Positions 15,914 to 26,519 of a stretch of 64,000 bases of DNA are shown here, piece after piece (position 1 is the stretch's first letter; each line of letters starts with the position of its first letter). Under the pieces are notes generated by a model. That model was given only the letters and a program-made list of their open reading frames with translations, ran no database searches and had not been told where the DNA came from. Both the position numbers and the translations under genes were made by a program. This stretch comes from Modicisalibacter xianhensis (GTDB lineage Bacteria > Pseudomonadota > Gammaproteobacteria > Pseudomonadales > Halomonadaceae), in the NCBI RefSeq assembly GCF_900113605.1, contig NZ_FOPY01000002.1, positions 286,490-350,489 on the forward strand. The letters are read 5' to 3'.

Positions 15914-16909
15914 ATGAGCCGACTCTCTTCCACGCCGCTGTCCGTGCTCGACCTGGCGCCGATCCGCCAGGGTGGCAATGTATCCGAAACCTTCACCGAA
16001 ACCGTCGGACTGGCCCGGCATGTCGAGACGCTGGGCTTTCATCGCTACTGGCTGGCCGAGCATCACAACATCGACGGTATCGCCAGCGCCGCCACCGCGG
16101 TGCTGATCGGGCATGTCGCCGGGGCGACACAGCGCATTCGCGTCGGTGCCGGCGGGATCATGCTGCCCAACCACCCGCCGCTGGTGATTGCCGAGCAGTT
16201 CGGCACCCTGGAAACGCTGTATCCCGGGCGCATCGACCTGGGACTGGGCCGCGCGCCGGGCTCCGACGGTGCCACCATGGCAGCGATGCGTCGCGACCCG
16301 CGATCCGGCGTCAACGACTTCCCCGACCAGCTCGACGAACTGCGCCGCTACCTGGGCGATCCCGCGCCCCACCAGCGCGTGCGCGCCATGCCCGGGCAAG
16401 GCACGCATGTGCCGATCTGGCTGCTCGGCTCGAGTGGCTACAGTGCCCAGCTCGCCGCACGTCTGGGCCTGCCCTTCGCCTTTGCCGCGCAGTTCGCGCC
16501 TGGCTATCTGTTCGAGGCGCTGCGCCTGTACCGAGAGCAGTTCCGCCCTTCCGAAGTGCTGGATAAGCCCTACGCCATGGTCGGCATGCCACTGATCGCC
16601 GCCGACAGCGACGAACAGGCACGTTTCCTGGCGACCACCGCCCAGCAGAAATTCCTCAACCTGATTCGCGGTCGCAGCACGCGCGCCCTGCCCCCGGTCG
16701 AGCAACTCGACTGGTCGCCGCAGGAGCAGGCCATGGTCAGCCAGAACCTCGGCGCGGCGGTGATTGGTGGGCCGCAGACCGTGCGCGACGGCCTGGAGCG
16801 CTTTCTCGAGCAGACCGGCGCCGACGAGCTGATGGTCGCCACCGATGTCTATGCGCAAGCCGACCGGCTGCGTTCCTTCGAGATCCTCGCCGACGTCTGG
16901 AAGGGATAG
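15914..16909 (+). CDS. LLM-class (luciferase-like) flavin-dependent oxidoreductase
   Basis: 331 residues, the usual size for the YhbW/MsnO8-like subgroup of bacterial luciferase-like proteins. Features: [13 protein letters not shown] at the N terminus, RYWLAEHHN near 40, [17 protein letters not shown] near 75 and the [12 protein letters not shown] glycine-rich segment near 112. These proteins use FMNH2 or F420-like cofactors in an (alpha/beta)8 barrel; the substrate is unknown. ATG at 15914 has GGGAGG 5 bases before it. Confidence 0.87.
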   Translation: MSRLSSTPLSVLDLAPIRQGGNVSETFTETVGLARHVETLGFHRYWLAEHHNIDGIASAATAVLIGHVAGATQRIRVGAGGIMLPNHPPLVIAEQFGTLETLYPGRIDLGLGRAPGSDGATMAAMRRDPRSGVNDFPDQLDELRRYLGDPAPHQRVRAMPGQGTHVPIWLLGSSGYSAQLAARLGLPFAFAAQFAPGYLFEALRLYREQFRPSEVLDKPYAMVGMPLIAADSDEQARFLATTAQQKFLNLIRGRSTRALPPVEQLDWSPQEQAMVSQNLGAAVIGGPQTVRDGLERFLEQTGADELMVATDVYAQADRLRSFEILADVWKG

Positions 16910-16993
16910 GACCACTACCCTAACGCAGGGCTTGCGGTCGGCTCGCAGAGCGGCGCAGGATACGGTGTCGCTAATATTTCACAGGCGGGCCAC

Positions 16994-17725
16994 ATGACTT
17001 CTTCCCGTTCCAGCGATGCGAGACTGGATCGCGCCGGTACCCTGGACGGCATGCGGCGCATGGCGCCGTTGTGCCTGTTCGTGGTTGCCTTTGGCCTGGC
17101 CTTCGGTGTCGCTGCCGTCCAGCGTGGGCTGAGCGAACTCGAAACCCTGCTGATGAGCGCCCTGGTGTTCGCCGGGGCGTCGCAGTTCGCGGCCCTCGAG
17201 CTATGGGGACCGGAGATTCCCCTGGTCGCCCTAGTGGCATCGACATTTGCCATCAACGCTCGCCATTTGTTGATGAGTGCGTCTCTCTATCCTTGGCTGC
17301 GCGGCCTACCGCCACGTCAACGCTATCTTTCGGTGGGCCTGATGAGCGATTCCAACTGGGCCTTGGCGGCGGACGACTATCGGCGTGGGGTAAATAACGT
17401 CGGGATGCTTGTGGGTGGCGGGCTGGCGCTGTGGCTGGCGTGGTTGCTCGGTACGCTACTCGGAGTAGTTTTCGGTAGTGGGATCACCGAGCCCGAGCGC
17501 TACGGGCTCGATGTGATCATGGGCTGCTTTCTGCTGTCGATGCTGGTCGGTGGTGCGCGCAGCCTGACCATGCTCATCCCGTGGAGTGTAGCGGCCATGG
17601 CGGCTATCGCCGCCATGTACTGGCTGCCACCCCACTCGCATGTCATTGTCGGGGCCTTGGCGGGCGGCCTGGTCGGCCTGTGGTTCCCGATAGACCGGGA
17701 GCGGCACAAGGAGGCAAGGACATGA
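16994..17725 (+). CDS. azlC: AzlC-family branched-chain amino acid exporter subunit
   Basis: 243 residues with about six membrane segments. Family landmarks: FGVAAVQRGLS, LVFAGASQFAALELW near 58 and STFAINARHLLMSASLYPW near 83. AzlC pairs with the small AzlD protein in a two-component inner-membrane exporter for branched-chain or similar amino acids (YgaZH type). The stop codon overlaps the azlD start by 4 bases (ATGA), so the two are translationally coupled. Substrate specificity is inferred from the family only. Confidence 0.88.
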   Translation: MTSSRSSDARLDRAGTLDGMRRMAPLCLFVVAFGLAFGVAAVQRGLSELETLLMSALVFAGASQFAALELWGPEIPLVALVASTFAINARHLLMSASLYPWLRGLPPRQRYLSVGLMSDSNWALAADDYRRGVNNVGMLVGGGLALWLAWLLGTLLGVVFGSGITEPERYGLDVIMGCFLLSMLVGGARSLTMLIPWSVAAMAAIAAMYWLPPHSHVIVGALAGGLVGLWFPIDRERHKEART

Positions 17726-18036
17726 GCCTGTCGACCAGCCCGGGCGGTGCGCTACTGGCGATTCTGATCATGGCGCTGGTGACCTACCTCACCCGCAGTG
17801 GCGGGGTGCTGGTCATGTCGCGCATTCCGATCGGTCCACGTGTCGAGCGCTTCATCAACGCCATGTCAGGCTCGGTGCTGGTCGCCGTCATTACACCGAT
17901 GGCAGTTGCCGGCGACTGGGGTGCGCGTCTGGCCTTGCTGGTCACTCTCATGGTGATGCTGGCGACCCGCAAGCCACTGTTCGCCATCGGCGCCGGCATT
18001 CTCTGCGCGGCGCTATGGCGTTTCCTGATCCCCTGA
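17722..18036 (+). CDS. azlD: AzlD-family exporter subunit
   Basis: 104 residues with three to four hydrophobic segments. The AzlD signature is visible: ALVTYLTRSGGVLVM near 19 and FINAMSGSVLVAVITPMA near 45. GGAGGCAAGGAC precedes the ATG at 17722. It is the small partner of AzlC. Its stop codon abuts the stop of the convergent transaldolase gene with no base between. Confidence 0.88.
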   Translation: MSLSTSPGGALLAILIMALVTYLTRSGGVLVMSRIPIGPRVERFINAMSGSVLVAVITPMAVAGDWGARLALLVTLMVMLATRKPLFAIGAGILCAALWRFLIP

Positions 18037-18987
18037 TCAACTTAGGCGTTCGGCAAGCCTTTCTTCCAGCGACACCTGATCGGCATCGAAACGCCGGATG
18101 CCTTCGGCCAGCTTGTCGTTGGCCATGGCGTCCTGGTTGTGTCCCCAGCGGAACTCGGCTTCGGTCATTGCCGGCAGACGCTCGGAAGCCTCGCCGACGT
18201 CGCTGATCTTGCGCTCGACCTCGCCTTGAGCCGCGGCGAGTTCCTCGAGCAGTTGTGGCGAAATGGTCAGGCGGTTGCAGCCAGCCAGCGCGAGGATCTG
18301 TCCCGTGGTACGGAAGCTCGCGCCCATCACCACGGTGTCGTAGGCATAGTCGCTGGCATAACGGCACACGCCGCGCACGAACTGCACGCCGGGGTCATCC
18401 TCGGGCGCGTAGTCCTTGCCGGTATCCTTCTTGTACCAGTCGGTGACGCGACCCACGAACGGCGAGATCAGATAGACACCGGCATCGAAGCAGGCACGCG
18501 CCTGGGCATCGCTGAACAGCAGCGTCAGGTTGCACTGGATGCCCTCGCGCTCCAATACCTCGGCGGCGCGAATGCCTTCCCAGGTCGACGCCAGCTTGAT
18601 CAGCACCTTGTCGCGGCCGATGCCGGCGCGCTCGTACAGGTCGATCAACTGATGCGCCTTGGCGATACTGGCCTCGCGGTCGAACGAGAGTCGTGCCGCC
18701 ACCTCGGTCGATACCCGGCCGGGCACGATACGTGCGATTTCGCTGCCAATGGCCACCGATAGCCGGTCGACGGCCTGCTCGATGCGCGCTTCGGTGTCGC
18801 TCACCTCGCCCTTGACCTCGGCCAGGGTGCGGTCGATGAGTTCCTGGTGGCCGGGCAGGTCGAAGGCCTTGAGAATCAGTGACGGATTGGTGGTGGCATC
18901 GTGGGGCTGGTAACGGCGGATCGCCTCCAGATCCCCTGTGTCGGCAACCACCATGGAAAGCTGCTTGAGTGCCTCGAGTTGCGTCAT
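18037..18987 (-). CDS. tal: Transaldolase
   Basis: 316 residues, class I TalB-type transaldolase. Visible are the N-terminal [10 protein letters not shown] motif near residue 28 and the Schiff-base lysine in [12 protein letters not shown] near 130, followed by [11 protein letters not shown] and [13 protein letters not shown]. It exchanges a dihydroxyacetone unit between sedoheptulose 7-phosphate and glyceraldehyde 3-phosphate in the cytosol. As the last gene of the polyol operon it links xylulose 5-phosphate made upstream with glycolysis. ATG at 18987 has CAGGA upstream; an earlier in-frame ATG at 19005 has none. Confidence 0.93.
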   Translation of the reverse strand: MTQLEALKQLSMVVADTGDLEAIRRYQPHDATTNPSLILKAFDLPGHQELIDRTLAEVKGEVSDTEARIEQAVDRLSVAIGSEIARIVPGRVSTEVAARLSFDREASIAKAHQLIDLYERAGIGRDKVLIKLASTWEGIRAAEVLEREGIQCNLTLLFSDAQARACFDAGVYLISPFVGRVTDWYKKDTGKDYAPEDDPGVQFVRGVCRYASDYAYDTVVMGASFRTTGQILALAGCNRLTISPQLLEELAAAQGEVERKISDVGEASERLPAMTEAEFRWGHNQDAMANDKLAEGIRRFDADQVSLEERLAERLS

Positions 18988-19021
18988 GAAAGATGTCCTG
19001 TACACGCAATGAATGAGAACG

Positions 19022-20515
19022 CTAGACCGGCACGTGATAGCGCTCGGCCAACGCCTGCCGATAGGTTCGGTAGAGTGCCTGGTAGCGCGGCACGTTTGCC
19101 GCCTGGGGCCGGGTCAACGTCTGCTGGTCGAGACTGACCAGGCCGTCGCAAAGCTCGGCCAGCGTGCGGTTCGCACCTCGCTCGTGATCGTCGCACCACA
19201 CCGCCTGGATGGCCGCCCCGAGTGCTGCGGCCTCGGTAACATTGGGGCAGATCACCTCGACATCCAGCACATCGGCGACGATCTGGCGCCAGACCGGGCT
19301 CCTGGCGCCACCACCGACCAGCCGCACCTGACTGGCGCGCTGCGCCAGCGGCCCGAGCAGGTCGAGACCATAACGCATACCGAACGTCGTACCTTCCACC
19401 ACCGCCCGACACAGGTTGGCCGGCGTGGTGTTGCGGCTGGTCAGGCCAACGAAGCTGGCCGTGGCATGCGGTAGCGCCGGCACCCGCTCGCCATTGAAGA
19501 ATGGCAATATCATCACCCCGTCCGCGCCCACCGGTGCGGCCGCGACCTGCTCGCCGAAGGTGGCGATATCGAAGCCGAACAGCTCGCGTACGCGAGTGGT
19601 CGCCGAGGTCACGTTCATGGTACACACCAAGGGCAGCCAGCCATCGCTGCTGGCACAGAAGTTGGCCACCAGACCGCTGGCCTCGACGACCGGATGATCG
19701 GCGAAGGCACACACCGTGCCCGAGGTGCCGAGACTCATGGTGACCAGCCCCGGTGCGATATTGCCGGTGCCGATGGCCGCCATCATGTTGTCACCGCCAC
19801 CGCTGGCGACCAGCACGTTCTCGCTGAGTCCCAATTCGCGGGCCACCTCGGGTCGTACCCGCCCTACCGGCGCGCGGGAATCGATCAGCCGTGGCAGCAC
19901 CCGCTCGGGATCGAGTTCGGGGGCAATGGCTCGAAAGACGTCATGATGCCAGGTGCGAGAGCGGGTATCGAAGTAGCCGGTCCCCGAGGCATCGCCGCTT
20001 TCGGCGACGCGCTCGCCGGTGAGCCAGAAATTGAGATAATCGTGGGGCAGCAGCAGCGTATCGATGCGCCGGTACAGCTCGGGATGAGTGTCGCGCAACC
20101 AGGCGACCTTGGAAGCCGTGTAGCCGGTCTGTAGCATCAACCCCAGCGTCTCCAGGCAGGCCTGGTGACCACCCAGTTTCTCGACCAGCGCCTCGTTGTG
20201 CAGCGCCGTTTCGGTATCGCACCACAGCTTGGCCGGATACAGCGGCTCGCCGCGTGCGTCGAGCGCGACCATGCCGTGCTGCTGGCCGGACACGCCTATG
20301 GCGCGGATCGCACGCGGGTCGATCCGGGCCTGCTCAACGGCATCGGCAAAGGCGCTGCGCAGTGCCGCGAGCCACTCCTCGGGATGCTGTTCACGCCGGC
20401 CACCCTCACCTTCGTCCAGCCGGTGGGCGTGACTGGCCTCGCCGATCACGCCCTGCGCGGTATCGACGATGACCACCTTGGTGCTCTGGGTCCCGCAGTC
20501 CACCCCTGCGTACAT
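19022..20515 (-). CDS. xylB: Xylulokinase (FGGY family)
   Basis: 497 residues. The N-terminal FGGY ATPase motif is [30 protein letters not shown] near 73 is the sugar-binding signature of xylulokinases; the second ATPase lobe carries GTSGTVCAF near 260 and [19 protein letters not shown] near 400 with the conserved GGGA. It phosphorylates D-xylulose from polyol oxidation to xylulose 5-phosphate. GAGGAA precedes the ATG. It lies between the polyol dehydrogenase and transaldolase genes, all read on the minus strand. Confidence 0.92.
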   Translation of the reverse strand: MYAGVDCGTQSTKVVIVDTAQGVIGEASHAHRLDEGEGGRREQHPEEWLAALRSAFADAVEQARIDPRAIRAIGVSGQQHGMVALDARGEPLYPAKLWCDTETALHNEALVEKLGGHQACLETLGLMLQTGYTASKVAWLRDTHPELYRRIDTLLLPHDYLNFWLTGERVAESGDASGTGYFDTRSRTWHHDVFRAIAPELDPERVLPRLIDSRAPVGRVRPEVARELGLSENVLVASGGGDNMMAAIGTGNIAPGLVTMSLGTSGTVCAFADHPVVEASGLVANFCASSDGWLPLVCTMNVTSATTRVRELFGFDIATFGEQVAAAPVGADGVMILPFFNGERVPALPHATASFVGLTSRNTTPANLCRAVVEGTTFGMRYGLDLLGPLAQRASQVRLVGGGARSPVWRQIVADVLDVEVICPNVTEAAALGAAIQAVWCDDHERGANRTLAELCDGLVSLDQQTLTRPQAANVPRYQALYRTYRQALAERYHVPV

Positions 20516-20591
20516 GCGCTATTCCTCGCTTGCCATCATCCGCTGTCGCCTGTTCGTACCGTACAGGATAGTCGTGGCCTTTGCCCGCGAA

Positions 20592-22067
20592 CTACCTCGC
20601 CACCAGGGCCCCTACCGTGGCGCGTGCGCCGTGGGCATGCAAGCGTTCCAGCGCCTCGAGATAAGCCTGGCGAAAACGCTCATCGTCGGCCAGGTCGCCG
20701 AACAGCTGGCGGTTCTCGATGAAGGCAGAAGGCTGCTGACGATTGTTCTGGGCAATGGCGAGCAGCGAGTCTTTCAGCCGGTCGACGATCTCGATGGGTC
20801 GGCCCTGCTCATCGGCGCCCTCGGCATAGCGCGCCCAGCTGGCAACCACCGCTGCACTGCGCCGGATATCGCCATCGCGGGCCAGTTGTTCGCGGATCAC
20901 CGGCAACAACCACTTGGGAATGCGATCGGAGCTTTCCGCGCACAGCCGCGCCAGGGTGTCCTTGATCTCGGGATTGGCGAAGCGTTCGATCAGGGTGCGC
21001 TTGTAGGCATCCAGGTCGACACCCGGCACCGGGCGCAGCGTCGGCGTGGCTTCTATGGTCATGTAGTCGAGCAGGAAGTCGACGAACAGCGGGTCCTGAC
21101 ACACTTCATGGGCGTAACGATAGCCGGCCAGGTAACCGAAGTAGGTCAGCGCCTGATGACTGGCGTTGAGCAGGCGCAGCTTCATCAGCTCGTAGGGCAT
21201 CACATCGTCGACGACCTGCACATCGACGGTCTCGAAGGCTGGCCGGCCGAGCGTGAAGTGGTCTTCGAGTACCCACTGGGTGAACGGCTCGCAGACCACC
21301 GGCCAGCGATCCTCGATCGCGAAGCGCCGCTTGAGCTCGTCGATATCCGCCGGCGTGGTAACCGGCGTAATGCGGTCGACCATCGAATTGGGGAAACTCA
21401 CCTCGCGCTCGACCCAGGCGCCGAGTTCGCTATCCAGCGCCCGGGCGTGCGCCGTGAACATGCGATGCGCGACTTCACCGTTACCCTGGATGTTGTCGCA
21501 GGACATCACCGTGAAGGGCGCCACGCCCCGCTCGTGCCGACGACGCAGCGCCTCGACGATCAAACCGAAGGTGGTCTGCGGGGCCTGCGGGTGCTCCAGG
21601 TCGTGCCTGACCTGCGCATTGGTCAGGTCGTACTCACCGGTGACATGATGGAAGTTGTAGCCGCCCTCGGTCACGGTCAGCGAGACGATGCGGGTGGCCG
21701 GGTCGGCCATCCGCTCGATCACTGCCTCGGGATCGTCGGGGGCGAACAGATAGCCGACGATCGACCCGATCACGCGCGGTTCGTAGTGGCCGTCGGGATG
21801 CTTGGTGACCAGCGTATAGAGATAGTCCTGGGCGGCCAGCGCCTCCTGCATGCGCCGGTCGCCCGGCATCACGCCGACCCCGACGATGCCCCAGTCCAGG
21901 GCCTCGCCCCGGTTCATCAATGCGTCGAGGTACATGGCCTGGTGGGCACGGTGAAAACCGCCCACGCCGAAATGGACGATACCCGGCGTCACCGCGCCTC
22001 GATCATAGTTGGGCACGGCGATGCGGGAATCGAGCTGGCCGAGAGTCTGGCGGCTGAGAGCGGTCAT
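20592..22067 (-). CDS. mtlK: Mannitol/arabinitol dehydrogenase family (long-chain polyol dehydrogenase)
   Basis: 491 residues, the typical size of mannitol 2-dehydrogenase and D-arabinitol 4-dehydrogenase. The N-terminal NAD domain starts with IVHFGVGGFHRAHQA; the catalytic segment is ELMKLRLLNASHQALTYFG near 295 with the active-site Lys. These enzymes oxidise D-mannitol to fructose or D-arabinitol to xylulose with NAD. The neighbouring xylB favours arabinitol, or both. AAGGAG sits 5 bases before the ATG at 22067; a GTG six bases earlier overlaps that site. Confidence 0.88.
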   Translation of the reverse strand: MTALSRQTLGQLDSRIAVPNYDRGAVTPGIVHFGVGGFHRAHQAMYLDALMNRGEALDWGIVGVGVMPGDRRMQEALAAQDYLYTLVTKHPDGHYEPRVIGSIVGYLFAPDDPEAVIERMADPATRIVSLTVTEGGYNFHHVTGEYDLTNAQVRHDLEHPQAPQTTFGLIVEALRRRHERGVAPFTVMSCDNIQGNGEVAHRMFTAHARALDSELGAWVEREVSFPNSMVDRITPVTTPADIDELKRRFAIEDRWPVVCEPFTQWVLEDHFTLGRPAFETVDVQVVDDVMPYELMKLRLLNASHQALTYFGYLAGYRYAHEVCQDPLFVDFLLDYMTIEATPTLRPVPGVDLDAYKRTLIERFANPEIKDTLARLCAESSDRIPKWLLPVIREQLARDGDIRRSAAVVASWARYAEGADEQGRPIEIVDRLKDSLLAIAQNNRQQPSAFIENRQLFGDLADDERFRQAYLEALERLHAHGARATVGALVAR

Positions 22068-22106
22068 GGGCACTCCTTGCAGCAGTAGAAACAGGAAAGT
22101 GAAGCG

Positions 22107-22730
22107 TCAGTACCAGCGGATATCGGGCTCGACCGACGCCGCCTTGATGAGTCGGGCGTTGAGCATGTCCTTATGGCGGGCCTTGTCGAGGGCGCTCCGC
22201 TGATCCTGTCCCATGCCCAGCCAGCGCTGGATCAAGCGCGCTTCCAGCACCTCGTCGGGCACCTCGAGGAACAGGCTCAGGTCGAAGCATTCGTGCAGGG
22301 CCGACCACGGCGCCTGGTCGAGCAGCAGGTAATTGCCCTCGACGATGACGATGCGATGCTCGAGGGTGATCAGCCGCCCGCCGGCGCGGGCCAGGTCGAG
22401 CGGCCGGTCGAACACCGGCACCGCCACCGTGCGATCCGCCCGGCGGATGCGCTGCAGGTCGTGAAGCAGCCCATCGGGATCGAAGGTCTCCGGTGCCCCC
22501 TTGATCGGCACCTGCCCGCGCGGCTCGAGCACGGCATTGTCGAGGTGATAGCCATCCATCGGCACGACCGCCGCGATGCCCGGCTGGCGGGCGTTGATCT
22601 CACGGGCCAGCCACTCCGCCAGGAACGACTTGCCCGCCGCCGGCGGCCCGGCCAAGGCCACGATGAAGCGCTTACGGTCGGCGGCAGCGTCTACTATTTG
22701 CGCCGCCATGTCGTGAATGCTGGGGTTCAT
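22107..22730 (-). CDS. P-loop kinase of the uridine kinase/FrcK-like family
   Basis: 207 residues. Walker A is GPPAAGKS near residue 28; the following MDGYHLDN, EGNYLLLD and RWLGMGQDQ segments match the nucleoside/phosphoribulokinase-like family whose members (YggC, FrcK) sit in sugar operons and are proposed sugar or nucleoside kinases. In this operon, fructose or another ketose made by the polyol dehydrogenases is a plausible substrate (inference). It lies 39 bases upstream of the mannitol dehydrogenase gene. Confidence 0.78.
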   Translation of the reverse strand: MNPSIHDMAAQIVDAAADRKRFIVALAGPPAAGKSFLAEWLAREINARQPGIAAVVPMDGYHLDNAVLEPRGQVPIKGAPETFDPDGLLHDLQRIRRADRTVAVPVFDRPLDLARAGGRLITLEHRIVIVEGNYLLLDQAPWSALHECFDLSLFLEVPDEVLEARLIQRWLGMGQDQRSALDKARHKDMLNARLIKAASVEPDIRWY

Positions 22731-22823
22731 AGGTTTCTCGGCATTGGTGTTGGACCTGGAAGGCGTGATTTAAAACGCAGCGAGCGATGACCAGACAAAG
22801 CGAACATCGACGAAAAAGCGGAG

Positions 22824-22838
22824 TTTACATTGTGTAAA
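22824..22838. promoter_or_regulatory. Palindrome in the smoS-kinase gap
   Basis: TTTACATTGTGTAAA is a perfect 6-3-6 inverted repeat in the 170-base, AT-richer gap between smoS and the kinase gene, the largest gap in the polyol operon. It is a candidate operator of an internal promoter for the distal genes. No regulator can be assigned. Confidence 0.4.
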
Positions 22839-22900
22839 TGAGCATTTTTGAGTCGATCTTTAACGCCGTATGGTCGAGCGCAGCCAGTTTTAGACATGCC

Positions 22901-23692
22901 TTAGCTCATCCAATTGCCACCATCGACATTGAGCGTCTGAGCGACGACATAGTCGCTGTCCGCTGAGGCCAGAAACACCGCCGCCCCTGCGTGATCCTCG
23001 GGCCGACCCATGCGCCCGAATGGTACGGCCTCGCCGACTAGGCGCTTCTTCTCGCCGAGCGGTCGGTTCTCGAAACGGGCGAACAGCGCATCGACCTCGT
23101 CCCACATCGGCGTATCGACCACGCCGGGGGCGATGCCGTTGACGTTGATGCGATGCTTGATCAGGTCCAGGCCACAGGACTGGGTCAGGCTGATCACCGC
23201 AGCCTTGGAAGCACAGTACATGCTCACCAGCGGCTCGCCGCGACGCCCCGCCTGGCTGGCCATGTTGATGATCTTGCCGCCCTGCCCGCGCTCGACCATG
23301 GCCTTGGCCACCGACTGCAGGGTAAAGAACATCCCTTTGACGTTGACGTTGAACTGCCGGTCGTAGCTCTGTTCGGTGACTTCCAGCACCGGTGCCATGT
23401 CGAACACCGCCGCGTTGTTGACGAGGATATCGATGCCGCCGAAACGTGCGGAGACGTCCCGCACCAGGGCGGCGATCGACTCACGATCACAGACGTCGAG
23501 ACGCTGGCCCATGATCCGCTCGCCCGTGGGATCGAGTGACTGCTTGAGCTGGCCAAGAGCTGCCTCGATGGCCTGCGCGTCGATATCCGCCACGACGACA
23601 CGTGCCCCTTCCTGCAGATAGCGCTCGACGATGGCCAAGCCGATGCCACGCGCACCGCCGGTCACGACGGCGACCTTGTTGTCGAGTTTCAT
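22901..23692 (-). CDS. smoS: L-iditol/sorbitol 2-dehydrogenase, SDR family (SmoS-like)
   Basis: 263 residues, classical short-chain dehydrogenase. NAD site TGGARGIG near 11-18, ILVNNAAVFD near 92, catalytic Ser in INMASQAGRRG, and YCASKAAV (Tyr-xxx-Lys) near 160. The C terminus DYVVAQTLNVDGGNWMS fits the SmoS group of sorbitol dehydrogenases (Rhodobacter). The reaction would be sorbitol to fructose with NAD in the cytosol. The placement next to a polyol ABC transporter, a mannitol-type dehydrogenase and xylB supports this role. Confidence 0.88.
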   Translation of the reverse strand: MKLDNKVAVVTGGARGIGLAIVERYLQEGARVVVADIDAQAIEAALGQLKQSLDPTGERIMGQRLDVCDRESIAALVRDVSARFGGIDILVNNAAVFDMAPVLEVTEQSYDRQFNVNVKGMFFTLQSVAKAMVERGQGGKIINMASQAGRRGEPLVSMYCASKAAVISLTQSCGLDLIKHRINVNGIAPGVVDTPMWDEVDALFARFENRPLGEKKRLVGEAVPFGRMGRPEDHAGAAVFLASADSDYVVAQTLNVDGGNWMS

Positions 23693-23732
23693 CGCATTGT
23701 TGTCCTTGGTTGTCCTTGGTCCTTAAATCGGG

Positions 23733-24416
23733 TTACGCCAGGTTTCGCCCACGCCGATCGCGCCACTGCGCAATCAACGCCTCGAGCCCCTGCATGTCGT
23801 TCATGATCTGCCAGGCGCCGGCCTCGAGCAGACGTTGCTCATGCCCGGCCTCGATGTGGCTGGCACCGGTGAAACCGATCACGGTCATGCCGGCGGCATG
23901 CGCGGCCTTGACCCCCGACACGCTGTCCTCGATCACCAGGCACTCGGCCGGGCTGCACTCCATGCTGCGGGCCGCCAGCAGATAGACCGCCGGGTCCGGC
24001 TTGGGCCGTTCCGCCTGGTCGGCGGTAAACAACGGCACACTGCCCAGCCAGACATCGAGCCCGGTAGCCTCGAGCGAGGCCACCACCCGCTGGCGCCGGC
24101 TGTTGGAGACGATCGCCAGTGGCATGTCGAGACGCGCCACGATCTCGGCAACGCCTTCGATGGCCAGTAGTTCGCGGGCCAGGCGCGCCTCGATGTCGGT
24201 ATCGATGCGCTCCAGGGCATCGCCGGGCAAGGTGTGGCGGCTACCGCGCTCGATGTGCTCGAGAATCGCCGCCGTAGTCATGCCCAGCGCCTGACGCAGC
24301 GCCGAGTCGGGCTGGATATCGGGCAGCCATTCGCCGAGTCGCTGGATCAGCGTCTTCTCGGCAATGGCCTCGCTGTCCACCAGCACGCCGTCGCAATCGA
24401 AGATCAGGGTTTCCAT
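23733..24416 (-). CDS. HAD-superfamily phosphatase (CbbY/DOG-like)
   Basis: 227 residues. HAD motif I FDCDGVLVDSE with nucleophile Asp8, motif II Ser in IVSNSRR, Lys in RPKPDPAVYLLAA and motif IV VIEDSVSGVKAAHAAGM. An alpha-helical cap lies between motifs I and II (subclass IA). Substrates of this group are small sugar phosphates; similar genes lie in Rhodobacter-type smo operons. Here it sits between the transporter ATPase and smoS, so it may relieve sugar-phosphate stress (inference). GAGGAACGG precedes the ATG. Confidence 0.82.
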   Translation of the reverse strand: METLIFDCDGVLVDSEAIAEKTLIQRLGEWLPDIQPDSALRQALGMTTAAILEHIERGSRHTLPGDALERIDTDIEARLARELLAIEGVAEIVARLDMPLAIVSNSRRQRVVASLEATGLDVWLGSVPLFTADQAERPKPDPAVYLLAARSMECSPAECLVIEDSVSGVKAAHAAGMTVIGFTGASHIEAGHEQRLLEAGAWQIMNDMQGLEALIAQWRDRRGRNLA

Positions 24417-24436
24417 GCCGTTCCTCGGTGACGTGG

Positions 24437-25585
<1,149 letters not shown>

Positions 25586-25610
25586 GTTCAGCTCCTTGTT
25601 CTACTGAACG

Positions 25611-26504
25611 CTATTTGACGGCGCCGAAGGTCAGTCCACGCACCATTTGCTTTTGCGTGAGCCAGCCGAACACCAGGATGGGGGCGATGGCCATGGTCGA
25701 GGCCGCGGAGAGCTTGGCCCAGAACAGGCCTTCTGGACTCGAGAACGAGGCGATGTAGGCGGTGAGTGGCGCGGCCTGGGATGAGGTGAGGTTGAGACTC
25801 CAGAAGGCCTCGTTCCATGACAGGATCACCGACAGCAGCCCGGTGGAGGCAATGCCCGGCAGGGTCAGCGGCAGCAGCAGGTGCCAGACTTCCTGGAAAG
25901 TGCTGGCACCATCCATGCGGCCCGCCTCGAGGATGTCCTTGGGCAGATCCTTGAAGAAGGTGTAGAGCATCCACACCACGATCGGCAGGTTCATCAGGGT
26001 GTAGACGATGATCAGGCCGGTGCGCGTGTCGAGCAGCCCGGTATCGCGGAACAGCAGGTAGATCGGCACCAGCACGCCCACCGGCGGCAGCATCTTGGTG
26101 GAAAGCATCCACAGCAGCGTGCCCTTGGTGCGCCTGGTGGGCAGGAAAGCCATGGAGTAGGCCGACGGAATGGCCAGCAGCAGGGCCAGCAGGGTCGAGC
26201 CGAAGGCTACCACGACACTGTTCATGGCGAACTTGAAGTAGTCGGCGCGCTGCTGCACCTCGACGTAGTTCTCGACTGTCGGCGAGAAGATCAGGCTCGG
26301 GTCGGCGATGGCCTCGGCTTCGGTCTTGAAGCTGGTCACGATCATCCAGAAGATCGGAAAGAAGATCAGGATGGCCACGCCCCAGCCGAGCACGGTCAGC
26401 CACAGCCGGCGGCTGCCCATCGCACTCAGCGCGGTTCTCCGAGGGGCAGCCCGGGTCTTGCTGTCATGGGCCAGGGGCACCTGGCCGGTCTTTGCGGTCG
26501 TCAT
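25611..26504 (-). CDS. smoG: Carbohydrate ABC transporter permease (MalG/SmoG type)
   Basis: 297 residues, six membrane segments after a 25-residue cytosolic N terminus. The EAA loop that contacts the ATPase is DILEAGRMDGASTFQEVW near 195. The MalG-type C terminus (FGWLTQKQMVRGLTFGAVK) is intact. GGAGCCGAATC precedes the ATG. Inner-membrane partner of the SmoF-like permease, from which it is separated by 15 bases. Confidence 0.92.
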   Translation of the reverse strand: MTTAKTGQVPLAHDSKTRAAPRRTALSAMGSRRLWLTVLGWGVAILIFFPIFWMIVTSFKTEAEAIADPSLIFSPTVENYVEVQQRADYFKFAMNSVVVAFGSTLLALLLAIPSAYSMAFLPTRRTKGTLLWMLSTKMLPPVGVLVPIYLLFRDTGLLDTRTGLIIVYTLMNLPIVVWMLYTFFKDLPKDILEAGRMDGASTFQEVWHLLLPLTLPGIASTGLLSVILSWNEAFWSLNLTSSQAAPLTAYIASFSSPEGLFWAKLSAASTMAIAPILVFGWLTQKQMVRGLTFGAVK

Positions 26505-26519
26505 GATTCGGCTCCCCGA

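Noticed and set aside
20469..22088. 539-codon plus-strand frame
   Set aside because: Antisense shadow of mtlK; His/Gln/Arg-rich nonsense protein.
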